Source: Bacillota bacterium (GTDB lineage Bacteria > Bacillota > Clostridia > Lachnospirales > Lachnospiraceae). Taken from it: a stretch of 64,000 nt of DNA. Location of the stretch: NCBI GenBank assembly GCA_023392615.1, contig JAEVYT010000030.1:1-64000 (forward strand), read 5' to 3'. Below are positions 1 through 8,424 of this stretch, one piece after another. Positions within the stretch are counted from its first letter, which is position 1, and each line of letters begins with the position of its first letter. Under the pieces are notes generated by a model. That model had not been told where the DNA came from, did not search any database, and saw only the letters and a list, made by a program, of their open reading frames with translations. Both the position numbers and the translations under genes were made by a program.

Positions 1-98
1 TAGTAAGACCCCTGGAAGACTACCAGGTAGATAGGACAAAGGTGGAAGTGCGGTAACGTATGTAGCTGATTGTTACTAATAGGTCGAGGGCTTGACCT
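1..98 (+). rRNA. rrl: 23S ribosomal RNA, 3' end (partial)
   Basis: The first ~98 bases match the conserved 3' end of bacterial 23S rRNA as I know it: a ...GGTAACG..GTAGCTGAT.. stretch, then TACTAATAGGTCGAGG and a terminal CTTGACC. The rest lies before the window. The exact mature end is not certain to a few bases. No 5S rRNA follows within the next kilobase, so 5S must lie elsewhere or upstream in this operon. Confidence 0.93.
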
Positions 99-116
99 AA
101 AAAGGTTTAACAGTAA

Positions 117-137
117 AATGAACGAAATACGTTCATT
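117..137 (+). other. Hairpin just after the 23S rRNA
   Basis: AATGAACG and CGTTCATT form a perfect 8-bp stem around a 5-base loop, about 20 bases past the predicted 23S end. There is no T-run, so it is more likely a processing or spacer structure of the rRNA transcript than a terminator. Confidence 0.5.
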
Positions 138-192
138 AATGGATGACATTTTCATGTGTAGGTAAAAGTCAGTTGAATAGGTAAAAACACAG

Positions 193-220
193 CTCAAAGC
201 GTAATGCTTTGGGTTTTTTT
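193..220 (+). terminator. rRNA operon terminator
   Basis: CTCAAAGC and GCTTTGGG pair over 8 bp (one G-T) around loop GTAAT and are followed by seven T. This is a standard intrinsic terminator and fits the end of the rRNA transcript. Confidence 0.85.
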
Positions 221-317
221 GAGTGTAAAATTTCATGGAAAAGTAGAGTGAATGGGATTTGAAAAGGAATTTGTTTATATAGAAAGATGTTTTAAGTGAA
301 TACTATAGTGAATATAC

Positions 318-360
318 AAAACAAAAACAGGAGGGGAAAGATCCCTCCCATTTTTGTTTT
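318..360 (+). terminator. Second terminator, probably bidirectional
   Basis: GGAGGG/CCCTCC with loop GAAAGAT is extended outward by AAAACAAAAA pairing with TTTTTGTTTT, with two mismatches between the blocks. The A-rich and T-rich flanks make it usable on both strands. It isolates the rRNA operon from the lacI-type gene. Confidence 0.75.
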
Positions 361-427
361 ATAACTTCAATTAATTCTTATACGAAAGATATCTATTGAA
401 ATGTTATATAAAATGTTTATAATATAT

Positions 428-443
428 ATGAAAACGATTTTAT
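428..443. promoter_or_regulatory. Possible LacI-family operator
   Basis: ATGAAAAC and GATTTTAT form a near palindrome with a central CG step, the usual layout of LacI-family operators, 250 bp before the LacI-type gene. Only six of eight positions pair. The remainder of 361-692 holds a candidate promoter close to the gene (TTTACG at 642-647, 17-bp spacer, TATAAT at 665-670) and nothing else I recognise. Confidence 0.25.
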
Positions 444-692
444 ATAATGTATACATTAATCAAGCCTATTTAGTGGCAAACACATTCTTAATATGATCAT
501 CGGAATTTACTTAAGCGTAGAGAACTAATTGCGTATAGCTTTTAGGTTTTCAGTATTAAAGACCAGAATAATGTGGAAATAATATACATTTTACTGTATT
601 ATAAAATAGACTAATCGGTACATTTGAGAGTTATTTGACTTTTTACGGGAGTTTCCTGTGTTTATATAATTTAAAGAGAAGGATGAATTTAA

Positions 693-1697
693 ATGAAAGC
701 AAGTATAAGATTGATAAGTGAGATCACTGGGTATTCATTGGCGACGATATCCAATGCACTGAATAAGAAAAAAGGGGTTAATCCGAATACCTCGGATGAA
801 ATATTTCGTGTTGCGAGAGAGATAGGATATCTTGATAATAATTTGATTAATAAAATAAAACTTGTAATATATAAGAAAAATGGCCTGATTATTGATGATA
901 CGCCATTCTTTACCCTATTAATTAGTGGTATAGAACAGGAATGTCGTGAGGCTGGTTATGAATTGGTAATAGGCAATCTGGATGCAAGAGATCCTGAATT
1001 TCAGGAAAAAGTGAAATTACTACTGAATGAGCAGGGGACCGCGGTTATTTTATTAGGAACTGAACTATCGCCCGAAGAGTTAACTATATTTAAAGACTCA
1101 CAATATCCTATACTATTATTAGATTATTGGAGCTATGATATGGACTTTAATGGCGTTATGATTAATAATGATGACTCAGCTCGAAAAGCGGTTAATTATC
1201 TTATTGGTAAAGGCCATAATAAGATTGGCTATCTAAAAGGCAGTTTTAGAATACTTGGCTTTGAGCAGAGACAAGCAGGTTATTTTACTGCGATGAGAGA
1301 TAAGAATAAAGAAATATATTCAAAATATATAATTGAACTAAGCACAACAATGAACGGGGCATATAAGGATATGCTTGAATATTTGAATTATAATTCGGAA
1401 CTTCCGACTGCCTTTTTTGCAGATAATGATATGATAGCACTCGGTGCGATGAAGGCATTACAGGAAAAAGGTTATCATATTCCGGATGATATATCAATTA
1501 TCGGCTTTGACGATTTATCATTTTGTGAAATCACATCACCTCGCTTAACTAGCTTGCGCGTTCCAAAAGAAGAAATGGGTCGTTTAGCTGTTAGGAAGGT
1601 TATTGATATGGTTAATAACAAGGAGAATATACGTTCTAAAATTCAAGTATGTACTGAATTTGTTGAGCGGGATAGTGTAAAGGAGCTGCATCAATAG
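693..1697 (+). CDS. LacI/GalR family transcriptional regulator
   Basis: 334 residues, normal for the family. Residues 1-50 are the LacI-type helix-turn-helix and hinge region (ISEITGYSLATISNALN, then the GVNPNTSDEIFRVAREIGY helix). The rest is a periplasmic-binding-protein-like sugar sensor ending in the usual IIGFDDLSFCE..PRLTSLRVPKEEMG..A block. GAGAAGGA lies 10 bases before ATG. It probably represses a carbohydrate gene, but the neighbour that would reveal the ligand is broken: the stop codon is followed at once and in the same frame by a deacetylase remnant. The effector sugar cannot be told from sequence. Confidence 0.9.
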   Translation: MKASIRLISEITGYSLATISNALNKKKGVNPNTSDEIFRVAREIGYLDNNLINKIKLVIYKKNGLIIDDTPFFTLLISGIEQECREAGYELVIGNLDARDPEFQEKVKLLLNEQGTAVILLGTELSPEELTIFKDSQYPILLLDYWSYDMDFNGVMINNDDSARKAVNYLIGKGHNKIGYLKGSFRILGFEQRQAGYFTAMRDKNKEIYSKYIIELSTTMNGAYKDMLEYLNYNSELPTAFFADNDMIALGAMKALQEKGYHIPDDISIIGFDDLSFCEITSPRLTSLRVPKEEMGRLAVRKVIDMVNNKENIRSKIQVCTEFVERDSVKELHQ

Positions 1698-2294
1698 CCT
1701 ATCAAATCATCACCCTGGGGGAATGAAGATACAGAAGGGATTCTTGCAATCCTTCACAAATATGAGATTAAAGCAACTTTCTTTGTAACAGGAGATTGGG
1801 TAAAACGATATCCCAAGGAATTAAAAGCAATTGCTGCAGCTGGTCATGATATTGGTAACCATAGTGAAGACCATAAATCCATGGTCACTCTATCTGAAAA
1901 GCAATGTGTAAATGAAATCATGCAAGTACATAAACAGGTGCAACAATTGACCGGTATCAATATGAATTTATTTCGATCCCCCTATGGCGACTTTAATAAT
2001 ACTGTGTTGTCTACAGCTAGGGATTGTGGATATTATGCGATTCAATGGGATATTGATACCTACGACTGGAAAGGTTATACCGCTCAGTGTGTTATCAATC
2101 GGACTCTCAATAATGATGAATTAAGTAACGGTTCCATCATTATTATGAATGATGGCGAAACGAATACGATTGAGGCACTGGATGGGATTATCACCGGCTT
2201 GCAGAAGAAGGGTTATGAGATTGTACCGGTATCGAAGCTGATCTATAAGAAGAATTATGTAGTGGATATGAATGGGAAACAGAAACAACGATAG
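1698..2294 (+). pseudogene. Polysaccharide deacetylase (NodB domain), 5'-truncated
   Basis: The frame of the preceding LacI gene stays open after its TAG and encodes a carbohydrate esterase family 4 domain starting at SPWGNEDTEGIL. Seen: KATFFVTGDWV, the metal-binding motif NHSEDH, the RSPYG motif and the C-terminal IIIMNDGETNT block, where the usual histidine after the hydrophobic strand is replaced by N. Missing: the start codon, any signal peptide and the catalytic TFDD motif. An internal ATG at 1881 would give only a C-terminal 137-residue piece. It looks like a deletion that joined the regulator to the tail of a secreted peptidoglycan or xylan deacetylase gene. A second, shorter copy lies at 4961-5185. 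Confidence 0.85.
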
Positions 2295-2367
2295 AGATAA
2301 AAGAAAATGCAACTCTAGTGTGGAATATTACAATCTTGGTCCTTATAGTAAATATAGTATTTGGCTT

Positions 2368-2417
2368 AATTGATTAAGAGGGTGTCCCCAAAATATTACT
2401 TTTGAGGGCATCTTTTA
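2368..2417 (+). terminator. Weak terminator after deacetylase remnant
   Basis: TGTCCCCA pairs imperfectly with TGAGGGCA, extended by AGA/TCT, followed by TTTT. One mismatch and unequal arms make it a modest candidate. Confidence 0.45.
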
Positions 2418-2574
2418 TTACAAAAGATATAAATCGTTAATGAGGATTCCATATTTATCTTTATGATATTATAATCCCAAGATTTATTGAATCAAATTTT
2501 AAATTTAGAGAATAATCGAGATATTAATTCACTCAAAATGACGTGAAGAAGTGTTGATTCAGAATAATTTGGTC

Positions 2575-2603
2575 TTGTAAATTATATGTGTAGATATTAT
2601 AAT
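2575..2603 (+). promoter_or_regulatory. Sigma-A type promoter for the transglutaminase-like gene
   Basis: TTGTAA, a 17-bp spacer and a consensus TATAAT lie about 105 bases before the start of the next gene. The remainder of 2418-2708 is AT-rich with nothing else recognisable. Confidence 0.55.
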
Positions 2604-2708
2604 GAAAGGTAATTATTACCATGTATAATAATTGAAGAAAGTTCCTAAATGTAGAATTATAAGTTTTTAGTAATATTTTAAAATGTTTTCATAGGAAGGA
2701 TAATTGAA

Positions 2709-4379
2709 ATGACGAAAAAAATTGCTTGGTGTAAAAAGGCAGTAGTATTTCTTGTATTGTCATCTATGCTTATCACAAATTTTTACATATCTCCTACGGT
2801 GGGAGCAGCTGAACAAAGTAAGGAATGTATAATTGCTAGCAATAAAGGTCTCATTTTTAATGGATTTTATCCTTGTGAAAATTATAATTATATTATTCAA
2901 ATAACTTCTTCTAGCAGATCAAAAGTTTTTAAAACAGCTACGTTCAATCCAAATAAATGCAGTTCATATACCTTGTCAATCGAAGGAATTCCTGATGGTC
3001 AGTACTTATTAACTATAAACTTTAAAGATGATCCAAATTCAAATGATTTCCCAAGGTTGATTAGAATTAAAAATGGGATTCCATCCTTTGATTGGGTCGA
3101 ACAATATTCCCAATATGCTCAAAATGAGACGAAAGACTCGAAAGTTTTGCATTATCTTACCTTACCTTTTGTAGATGGTGGACATATTCAGAGTTCATTT
3201 TCTCCTCTAGTTAAGTCTACAGTGAAGAATATTATCAAGAATTGTACTACGGATTATCAGAAAGTTAAGGCAATACACGATTATGTAGCTACAAATATGT
3301 GGTACGATTATGATACATACAATAGAGGAGGAATAGATGATAATCTTTCTGCCGATCAGTTGTTGAAGTCTAAGATAGGTCAATGTGGTAACATTGCTTA
3401 TTTGGCGGAAGTACTACTTCGTGCAGCAGGTATTCCAGCAAAAGTTATTGGTGGTGCAGTGGGAAGTTTCACCACAGACCAATATAATCCAGTTGGTGTG
3501 CATGGCTGGACTGAAGCGTATTGCAATGGTCGTTGGATTGTAATGGATTGCACTTGGGATTGTGCTAACTCATATGTGAATGGTAAATACTCGACTCAAA
3601 TGCCATGTAGCCAAACATATTTCGACCAACCATTGCAGACATTTGCTCAAACACACGAAGCTATGACGTACACGGAAACGGTTGTAGACGATAATGATAA
3701 TTATAATGTTAAGGCTTATCAATGCATGGAAAATATTAATAGCAACTTGTATTCCCTTGATTTATTACCATATTCAACTGTTACAGATACATTTTTGGGT
3801 TATTACAAAGATCCATCATTCAAAACGCCATGTGGGAAAACTAAATTTACAACTGATATGGTAATTTATCCACTTCTGGTTCCGACTTATTACACATGGT
3901 ATTTCGACACAAATGGCGGTAAAATTCCAGTAACAAAAAATAGTTATTTAATCGTTGCATCTGAAACAGAGAAATATAATACGTTGGTAAAATTACCAAA
4001 AACCCCTATAAAAGCTGAATATACTTTCAACGGCTGGTTCACTGCAAAAACAGGCGGTAAACAAATTTCCTCAACCTATAAAATTCCGTACAAATTATAC
4101 AAGAAGGGGTCAGCACCATCTCTTATGTTATATGCGCATTGGTCATCTACAAGGAATTATAAAGTAACATATAAAAACGGAGCAAAAACACTATTTACCA
4201 AATCTGTAAAATCAGGAGCTAAGGCCTCTAGCATAACAGCACCTGCTAAATCTGGCTACGAGTTTGTAGGATGGTATAAAAATTCAAAACTGACTATTGC
4301 AATGAACTTCAAAACAACTGTTAAAGCTAATTTAACGTTGTATGCGAAATATGTAAAAGTACCATCAATACCGAAGTAA
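2709..4379 (+). CDS. Secreted transglutaminase-like protein with InlB-type repeats
   Basis: 556 residues. The N-terminus is a signal peptide (KK, hydrophobic core VVFLVLSSMLI, cleavage near VGAAEQ at residues 31-36). Residues ~185-290 form a transglutaminase-like core: KAIHDYVATNMWYDYD, the Cys of GQCGNIAY, the His of VHGWTEAY and the Asp of WIVMDCTWD supply the Cys-His-Asp triad. The C-terminus holds two Listeria-Bacteroides (InlB B) repeats ending LMLYAHWS and LTLYAKYV, domains usually found in surface or secreted proteins. No sortase signal or membrane anchor is seen. Start supported by AGGAAGGA ahead of ATG. Likely a cell-wall-acting cysteine protease or amidase rather than a cross-linking enzyme; the substrate is unknown. 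Confidence 0.85.
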   Translation: MTKKIAWCKKAVVFLVLSSMLITNFYISPTVGAAEQSKECIIASNKGLIFNGFYPCENYNYIIQITSSSRSKVFKTATFNPNKCSSYTLSIEGIPDGQYLLTINFKDDPNSNDFPRLIRIKNGIPSFDWVEQYSQYAQNETKDSKVLHYLTLPFVDGGHIQSSFSPLVKSTVKNIIKNCTTDYQKVKAIHDYVATNMWYDYDTYNRGGIDDNLSADQLLKSKIGQCGNIAYLAEVLLRAAGIPAKVIGGAVGSFTTDQYNPVGVHGWTEAYCNGRWIVMDCTWDCANSYVNGKYSTQMPCSQTYFDQPLQTFAQTHEAMTYTETVVDDNDNYNVKAYQCMENINSNLYSLDLLPYSTVTDTFLGYYKDPSFKTPCGKTKFTTDMVIYPLLVPTYYTWYFDTNGGKIPVTKNSYLIVASETEKYNTLVKLPKTPIKAEYTFNGWFTAKTGGKQISSTYKIPYKLYKKGSAPSLMLYAHWSSTRNYKVTYKNGAKTLFTKSVKSGAKASSITAPAKSGYEFVGWYKNSKLTIAMNFKTTVKANLTLYAKYVKVPSIPK

Positions 4380-4490
4380 CTTTATTGAAAGTCAAAAACG
4401 GACAAATCAAAATAATGAGGTTGTCCTTTGTGATGGGCGATTTTCTTATGCTTACACAAGGGAGTTTTTGCATAATGAAATGGAGGGAAT

Positions 4491-4745
4491 ATGCTTTATT
4501 TTTTATTAATAGGTTTTTGTGTTAATTTCGTTGAAGGTCAATTTTCAAGAAAAATTGTACCAAATTTTAAAGAGAATAGAAATAAGTACTTCTTATTCTG
4601 GTTAATAATTTTTTGTATACATTTAATTGTAGGTTTAATAGTCAAAGAAATTTTTATATGTTCGACATTTTTATGTTTATTTAATTTTATTTTAGATCTT
4701 TTATGGATAAGAAAAATGACTAAAATAATAAGCTTAATTTTTTGA
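4491..4745 (+). CDS. Small hydrophobic membrane protein, unknown
   Basis: 84 residues with two or three hydrophobic segments (LYFLLIGFCVNFV, YFLFWLIIFCIHLIVGLIV, ICSTFLCLFNFILDLLW) and basic ends. GGAGGG sits 4 bases before ATG, which is the main reason to accept it. Very AT-rich and lying between the transglutaminase gene and a pseudogene. I recognise no family; it may be a remnant of a larger membrane protein. Confidence 0.5.
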   Translation: MLYFLLIGFCVNFVEGQFSRKIVPNFKENRNKYFLFWLIIFCIHLIVGLIVKEIFICSTFLCLFNFILDLLWIRKMTKIISLIF

Positions 4746-4960
4746 TAATGATAAAAGGATTTGTGTTGATCCAATATAAGAGTTGAAATCTATAATAAGA
4801 ATTATAAATCTACAGGCATCTTAACGTTTTCTATAGTTTTTTTGCTTGAATATATTTTTAATGTCTCTTCTTATTTATCAAATGTAATCAATGAAAATCA
4901 ATTTTACTTTCTTTCGTTCTATTTACATATTATTTCTTTTTTAGGCGAACTGTTAATACG

Positions 4961-5185
4961 TTGATACCTACGACTGGAAAGGCTATACCGCTCAGTGTGT
5001 TATCAATAGGACTCTCAATAATGATGAATTTAGTAACGGTTCGATTATACTTATGAACGACGGAGCAAATAATACGATTGAGGCACTGGATGGGATTATC
5101 ACCGGCTTGCAGAAGAAGGGTAATAAGATTGTACCGGTATGAAGCTGATATAATTATGTAGTGGGTATGAATGGAAGACAGATGC
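4961..5185 (+). pseudogene. Second partial copy of the deacetylase C-terminus
   Basis: This stretch repeats about 225 bases of 2053-2280 with roughly nine in ten bases the same by eye, including the TACGACTGGAAAGG and GATGGGATTATCACC blocks. It starts abruptly within the NodB domain after AT-rich DNA. A one-base loss near GTACCGGTAT shifts the end, and codons are missing before the final AATTATGTAGTGG. It cannot encode a functional enzyme. The two direct copies, 2.9 kb apart, bracket the transglutaminase-like gene. Confidence 0.85.
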
Positions 5186-5314
5186 AGAGTGAAAATCATC
5201 ATAGGATTTGTTCTATAAGTTATGAGTCCATGGTAACTAAATATAAAAGTGAGTAATGAACATATATTTATAGACAAAGCATTTACATAAAAGTGATCTT
5301 GTTATTTAGTTAAA

Positions 5315-5358
5315 GCCGAAAAGTATTGGTTTCAGACCAACTTTTCGGCATTTTATTA
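5315..5358 (+). terminator. Hairpin terminator
   Basis: GCCGAAAAG pairs perfectly with CTTTTCGGC and encloses a second stem TTGGT/ACCAA with loop TTCAG. It is followed by ATTTTATTAT, a broken T-run. Confidence 0.65.
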
Positions 5359-5495
5359 TAACACTTTTTCTTTAGTAAGAAATTTGTTGTTATCTTTATT
5401 TATTTGACGAAATTTAGGAATGGTAATATAATGAAATCATAGGTAATTTATCACATGTAACAATACTGCGTACATAATAGGGAGGAAAAGAAAAT

Positions 5496-6686
5496 ATGGA
5501 GCCAATGGATAAAAGAGAAGATCAGATGCAGAATAATGATTTGAATTCTTCGAATCAATCGACTACCACAGCAAATGATAATAGCGAAATGAATCAAAAT
5601 TTAATCAATAATACTAAACAAAAAAGAGGCTTTTTAAGTAAGAAAATTATTATAAGTACTGCGCTTGCTTGTGTTATTATTATAATCGGAATTGTTACCA
5701 TATGGTTTTTGATGATGAATGGGAAATATAATAATGCAAGTAATTTTTATAATAATAAAGAATATGGGAAAGCAATCGATGCGTTTAAAGAGTTGAAGGG
5801 CTTTAAAGACAGTAATAATATGATGAAAAAAAGCATGTATGATCAACTTATAGCAACTGTAACGGAACATGCTAAAAATGGGGAATGGCAGGAGATGAAA
5901 AAGGTAATCGAGGATAAGAATCCATCGATTGAGAATACAGATTTGCTGGATCAACTATCATCGACGTTAAGAGATATACTAACGAATACCTATACACTGA
6001 ATGAGGCTGATTCAAAGCTGCAGGATGCTCAAGAAGGTTTAAAGGTTACGCAAAATGAATTAGAGTCGCTGGTTAATAATATTAAAGCTACAAAAAAAGC
6101 AAAAGACGATTCGCATCAGGATTATATAGATGCAAAGCAAAAATATGATAATACGAAAGACAAATCCGTTAGTATAAATATTTATATTATAGGGCTTGTA
6201 GGTGAAGAAAATGGGGTACAGCAATATGAGGTGGCTCCCGCAGAATATACATCGTATGGAAAGATGCCTAGCTCCAAGCACGCAATATTATATACCGGAT
6301 ATACAAAGTATACTTCAAAAGGTTGGGCAAGTTTGAAGGTTGTAAATTTGGGAACAGAATCGGTAGAACTAAATGATGATGCAGGTGGATTTACTCAAAA
6401 ATGGAAGAGTTACATTGAAAAAGATTATTATGATGATAAATACGGAAATAGCGCATATGATGATATGAAGAATGCAAAGGACAAGTACGATAAGGAAGTG
6501 AATAATTATAATAGTCTTGTTAAATCAAAGGGTGATTTGGAAAGTGAAGTTAAAAAGTTTAATGCAATATACAATGATGTGAAATCTGCATATGACAGCA
6601 TAAAGCAACAGTGTGATGCGACAGGTACTACCTTATCGAATAAAATGGGAGACTTACTGGGTCTGGGATTGACTCCTAGTAAATAA
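5496..6686 (+). CDS. Membrane-anchored coiled-coil protein, unknown
   Basis: 396 residues. Residues 1-45 are polar and Asn/Gln-rich, residues ~49-73 are one transmembrane helix (IIISTALACVIIIIGIVTIW), and the rest should face outside. Just after the helix a tetratricopeptide-like stretch occurs (NNKEYGKAIDAFKELKGFKDS). Two long coiled coils (about 170-215 and 330-390) flank a middle region of about 110 residues with beta-type composition. GGGAGG lies 9 bases before ATG. Terminators lie on both sides, so it is transcribed alone. I do not recognise a family beyond generic coiled-coil/TPR membrane proteins. Confidence 0.7.
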   Translation: MEPMDKREDQMQNNDLNSSNQSTTTANDNSEMNQNLINNTKQKRGFLSKKIIISTALACVIIIIGIVTIWFLMMNGKYNNASNFYNNKEYGKAIDAFKELKGFKDSNNMMKKSMYDQLIATVTEHAKNGEWQEMKKVIEDKNPSIENTDLLDQLSSTLRDILTNTYTLNEADSKLQDAQEGLKVTQNELESLVNNIKATKKAKDDSHQDYIDAKQKYDNTKDKSVSINIYIIGLVGEENGVQQYEVAPAEYTSYGKMPSSKHAILYTGYTKYTSKGWASLKVVNLGTESVELNDDAGGFTQKWKSYIEKDYYDDKYGNSAYDDMKNAKDKYDKEVNNYNSLVKSKGDLESEVKKFNAIYNDVKSAYDSIKQQCDATGTTLSNKMGDLLGLGLTPSK

Positions 6687-6720
6687 TATTTGATTTGAAA
6701 ATGCGGATAACCTATTAATT

Positions 6721-6772
6721 AAAATCACCTATTTAGTGAGAATTACAAACCGCTCACTAAGCAGGTGATTTT
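6721..6772. terminator. Bidirectional terminator between convergent genes
   Basis: AAAATCACCT pairs perfectly with AGGTGATTTT, and inside it TTAGTGAG pairs with CTCACTAA around a 12-base loop. It lies between two convergent genes and ends two bases before the stop of the minus-strand gene, serving both. Confidence 0.85.
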
Positions 6773-6774
6773 AT

Positions 6775-7200
6775 TTACCAAGTCAAATAATTATCCGTAA
6801 TAGAAGAATGTCTTCTCCCGGATTTTTCTCTTAATTCTTTTTTGATTTCTTCAGGAACCACTCCGTTAAATGCCTTTCCAAGTTTGGAAGCTAAATCATT
6901 TTTGCAGTTCTTACAAAAACGCCCTGTCTTTATCGTTGATCCACATATCTCACAGTCGATTCCTAAGGGGGAGTCTGGCGTGAATTCTAATCGTTCTTCA
7001 CGAACCCATTTAACAATTTGATGTGTTGATACGTCATTTACCTCGGCAATTCTCTGGATAGTTGCGCCGGGATTCTCATATAAATAATCTTTTACTTTCT
7101 CAAATTTTTCTTCCATAATACTCGCACATTTCGTGCAAAATTGTGGTCCATACTGGTATAAAAAAAGTCTGCCACAATTCCTACAATTAATTGTATCCAT
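6775..7200 (-). CDS. Zinc-ribbon/helix-turn-helix protein, YvyF (TIGR03826)-like
   Basis: 141 residues. N-terminal zinc ribbon CRNCG...FCTKC, a middle helix-turn-helix (GATIQRIAEVNDVSTHQIVKWVREERLEF), then a second ribbon CEICGSTIKTGRFCKNC. This order matches the small proteins annotated as flagellar operon protein TIGR03826/YvyF. There are no flagellar genes here, so a general regulatory role is as likely. GGAACAAAAT ahead of the start is a weak ribosome site. 7201-7692 upstream is AT-rich spacer shared with the divergent operon; I see no RNA element in it. Confidence 0.65.
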   Translation of the reverse strand: MDTINCRNCGRLFLYQYGPQFCTKCASIMEEKFEKVKDYLYENPGATIQRIAEVNDVSTHQIVKWVREERLEFTPDSPLGIDCEICGSTIKTGRFCKNCKNDLASKLGKAFNGVVPEEIKKELREKSGRRHSSITDNYLTW

Positions 7201-7692
7201 ATTTTGTTCCTTTCTGGAATATTCATTTATTTAAATAAAGCATTATGTATACTGTATCCTACGGTTTAGCCGATAACATAAATTAAAAATATGCAGTAAA
7301 ATAAATATTGATGTGATTTCTTAATACATTTTATCATTTTTTGCCAAAAAATCAAAGGTTTTTATTTGTCAATAGTAAATATATGTTATAAATAGTGTTT
7401 TTTTTAATCTATTCCATAAAATATGTTATTAATTAGTAGAGCAATTTACATAAATTCAAACTAGCACGCACGAGTATGTTAATAAAGAGAATGGTATTAT
7501 TCGTCCATAATTTAACTTGGTGATTAAAATTTAACAATATTTTAATGATTTTGCCATTTAGATGATATATAATAAGAATACAAATTTATAAGTTATAAAA
7601 TGTTCAATTAAGAGCAAAGGTATCGCTTATAAACTTACATAAGCTTGAACGGGTAAAACACAGAATAATGCTTTCATATCGGGAGGAGTTTG

Positions 7693-8424
7693 ATGAAAAA
7701 GAATCGCAACAAGAATTATACAATGTATTGGTTTGTTGCAATCAGCGGGGTTATGACTATTCCGGCGGCCATTATCATTATAAAGAATTTGGATGGCGGG
7801 AATCTATTGAAAACAATTGCAATTGTACTTACATTCGTAATACTATTATTCGCTATCATTTTTTTATACAAAATCATATTTGGAGTCTCAGTTCAGGAGA
7901 TAACAAGTGAAGAAAAGGTGACGGAACTTGACCGAATCGATAGTGAAATTGAGAAATTTGCAAAACAGTATAGAAATCCCCAGATAGTAAAGGGGGCTTC
8001 CGTTGCTAGGTCACAAATTCAAAAGTTTAAGCGAAGAAGGAACGTTCTACTTCAAGTTGCCGGCGTGAATACTCAGGAGGATGAATCCGGTGCGATAACA
8101 GATATTATACAAACGGTAGAGGATGCTTTGGCTGTGAATATGGAACGGTTAGCAAATCGCATTGAAATCTTTGATGATGAGGGATCTCAGGAGAGCATCC
8201 GACAAAATCTTGATTTTGTAAATGAACAGATTAAAAAAAGTAATGAGATTCTGATGGAATTTGAGACTCTGATTACTGAGATGTCCAGAATAGGAGAAGT
8301 GAAGCAGGAGAAGGACATTAGTAAATTAAGAGATATGGTAAATGCAATGCAGAGTCTTAATCAGGATAGTGAAGATGAGATTGATGATTTAACTAAAAAA
8401 TATGAGGGGGAGATGTATAAATGA
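7693..8424 (+). CDS. Membrane protein with long coiled coil, unknown
   Basis: 243 residues from ATG 7693; a TTG directly before it is in frame, but GGGAGGAG at 7681-7688 favours the ATG. Two transmembrane helices (residues ~12-31 and ~42-63) with a short Gly/Asp-containing loop are followed by a ~180-residue cytoplasmic or surface domain rich in Glu, Lys and Gln with heptad-like helices. The last four bases ATGA overlap the start of the next gene, so the two are translationally coupled. This implies that it acts with the VWA protein, perhaps as its membrane partner. No family recognised. Confidence 0.75.
   Translation: MKKNRNKNYTMYWFVAISGVMTIPAAIIIIKNLDGGNLLKTIAIVLTFVILLFAIIFLYKIIFGVSVQEITSEEKVTELDRIDSEIEKFAKQYRNPQIVKGASVARSQIQKFKRRRNVLLQVAGVNTQEDESGAITDIIQTVEDALAVNMERLANRIEIFDDEGSQESIRQNLDFVNEQIKKSNEILMEFETLITEMSRIGEVKQEKDISKLRDMVNAMQSLNQDSEDEIDDLTKKYEGEMYK

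Noticed and set aside
7668..7910. 80-residue frame overlapping the start of the coiled-coil gene
   Set aside because: It runs in another frame through GGGAGGAG, the ribosome site of the real gene, and has no protein-like features.
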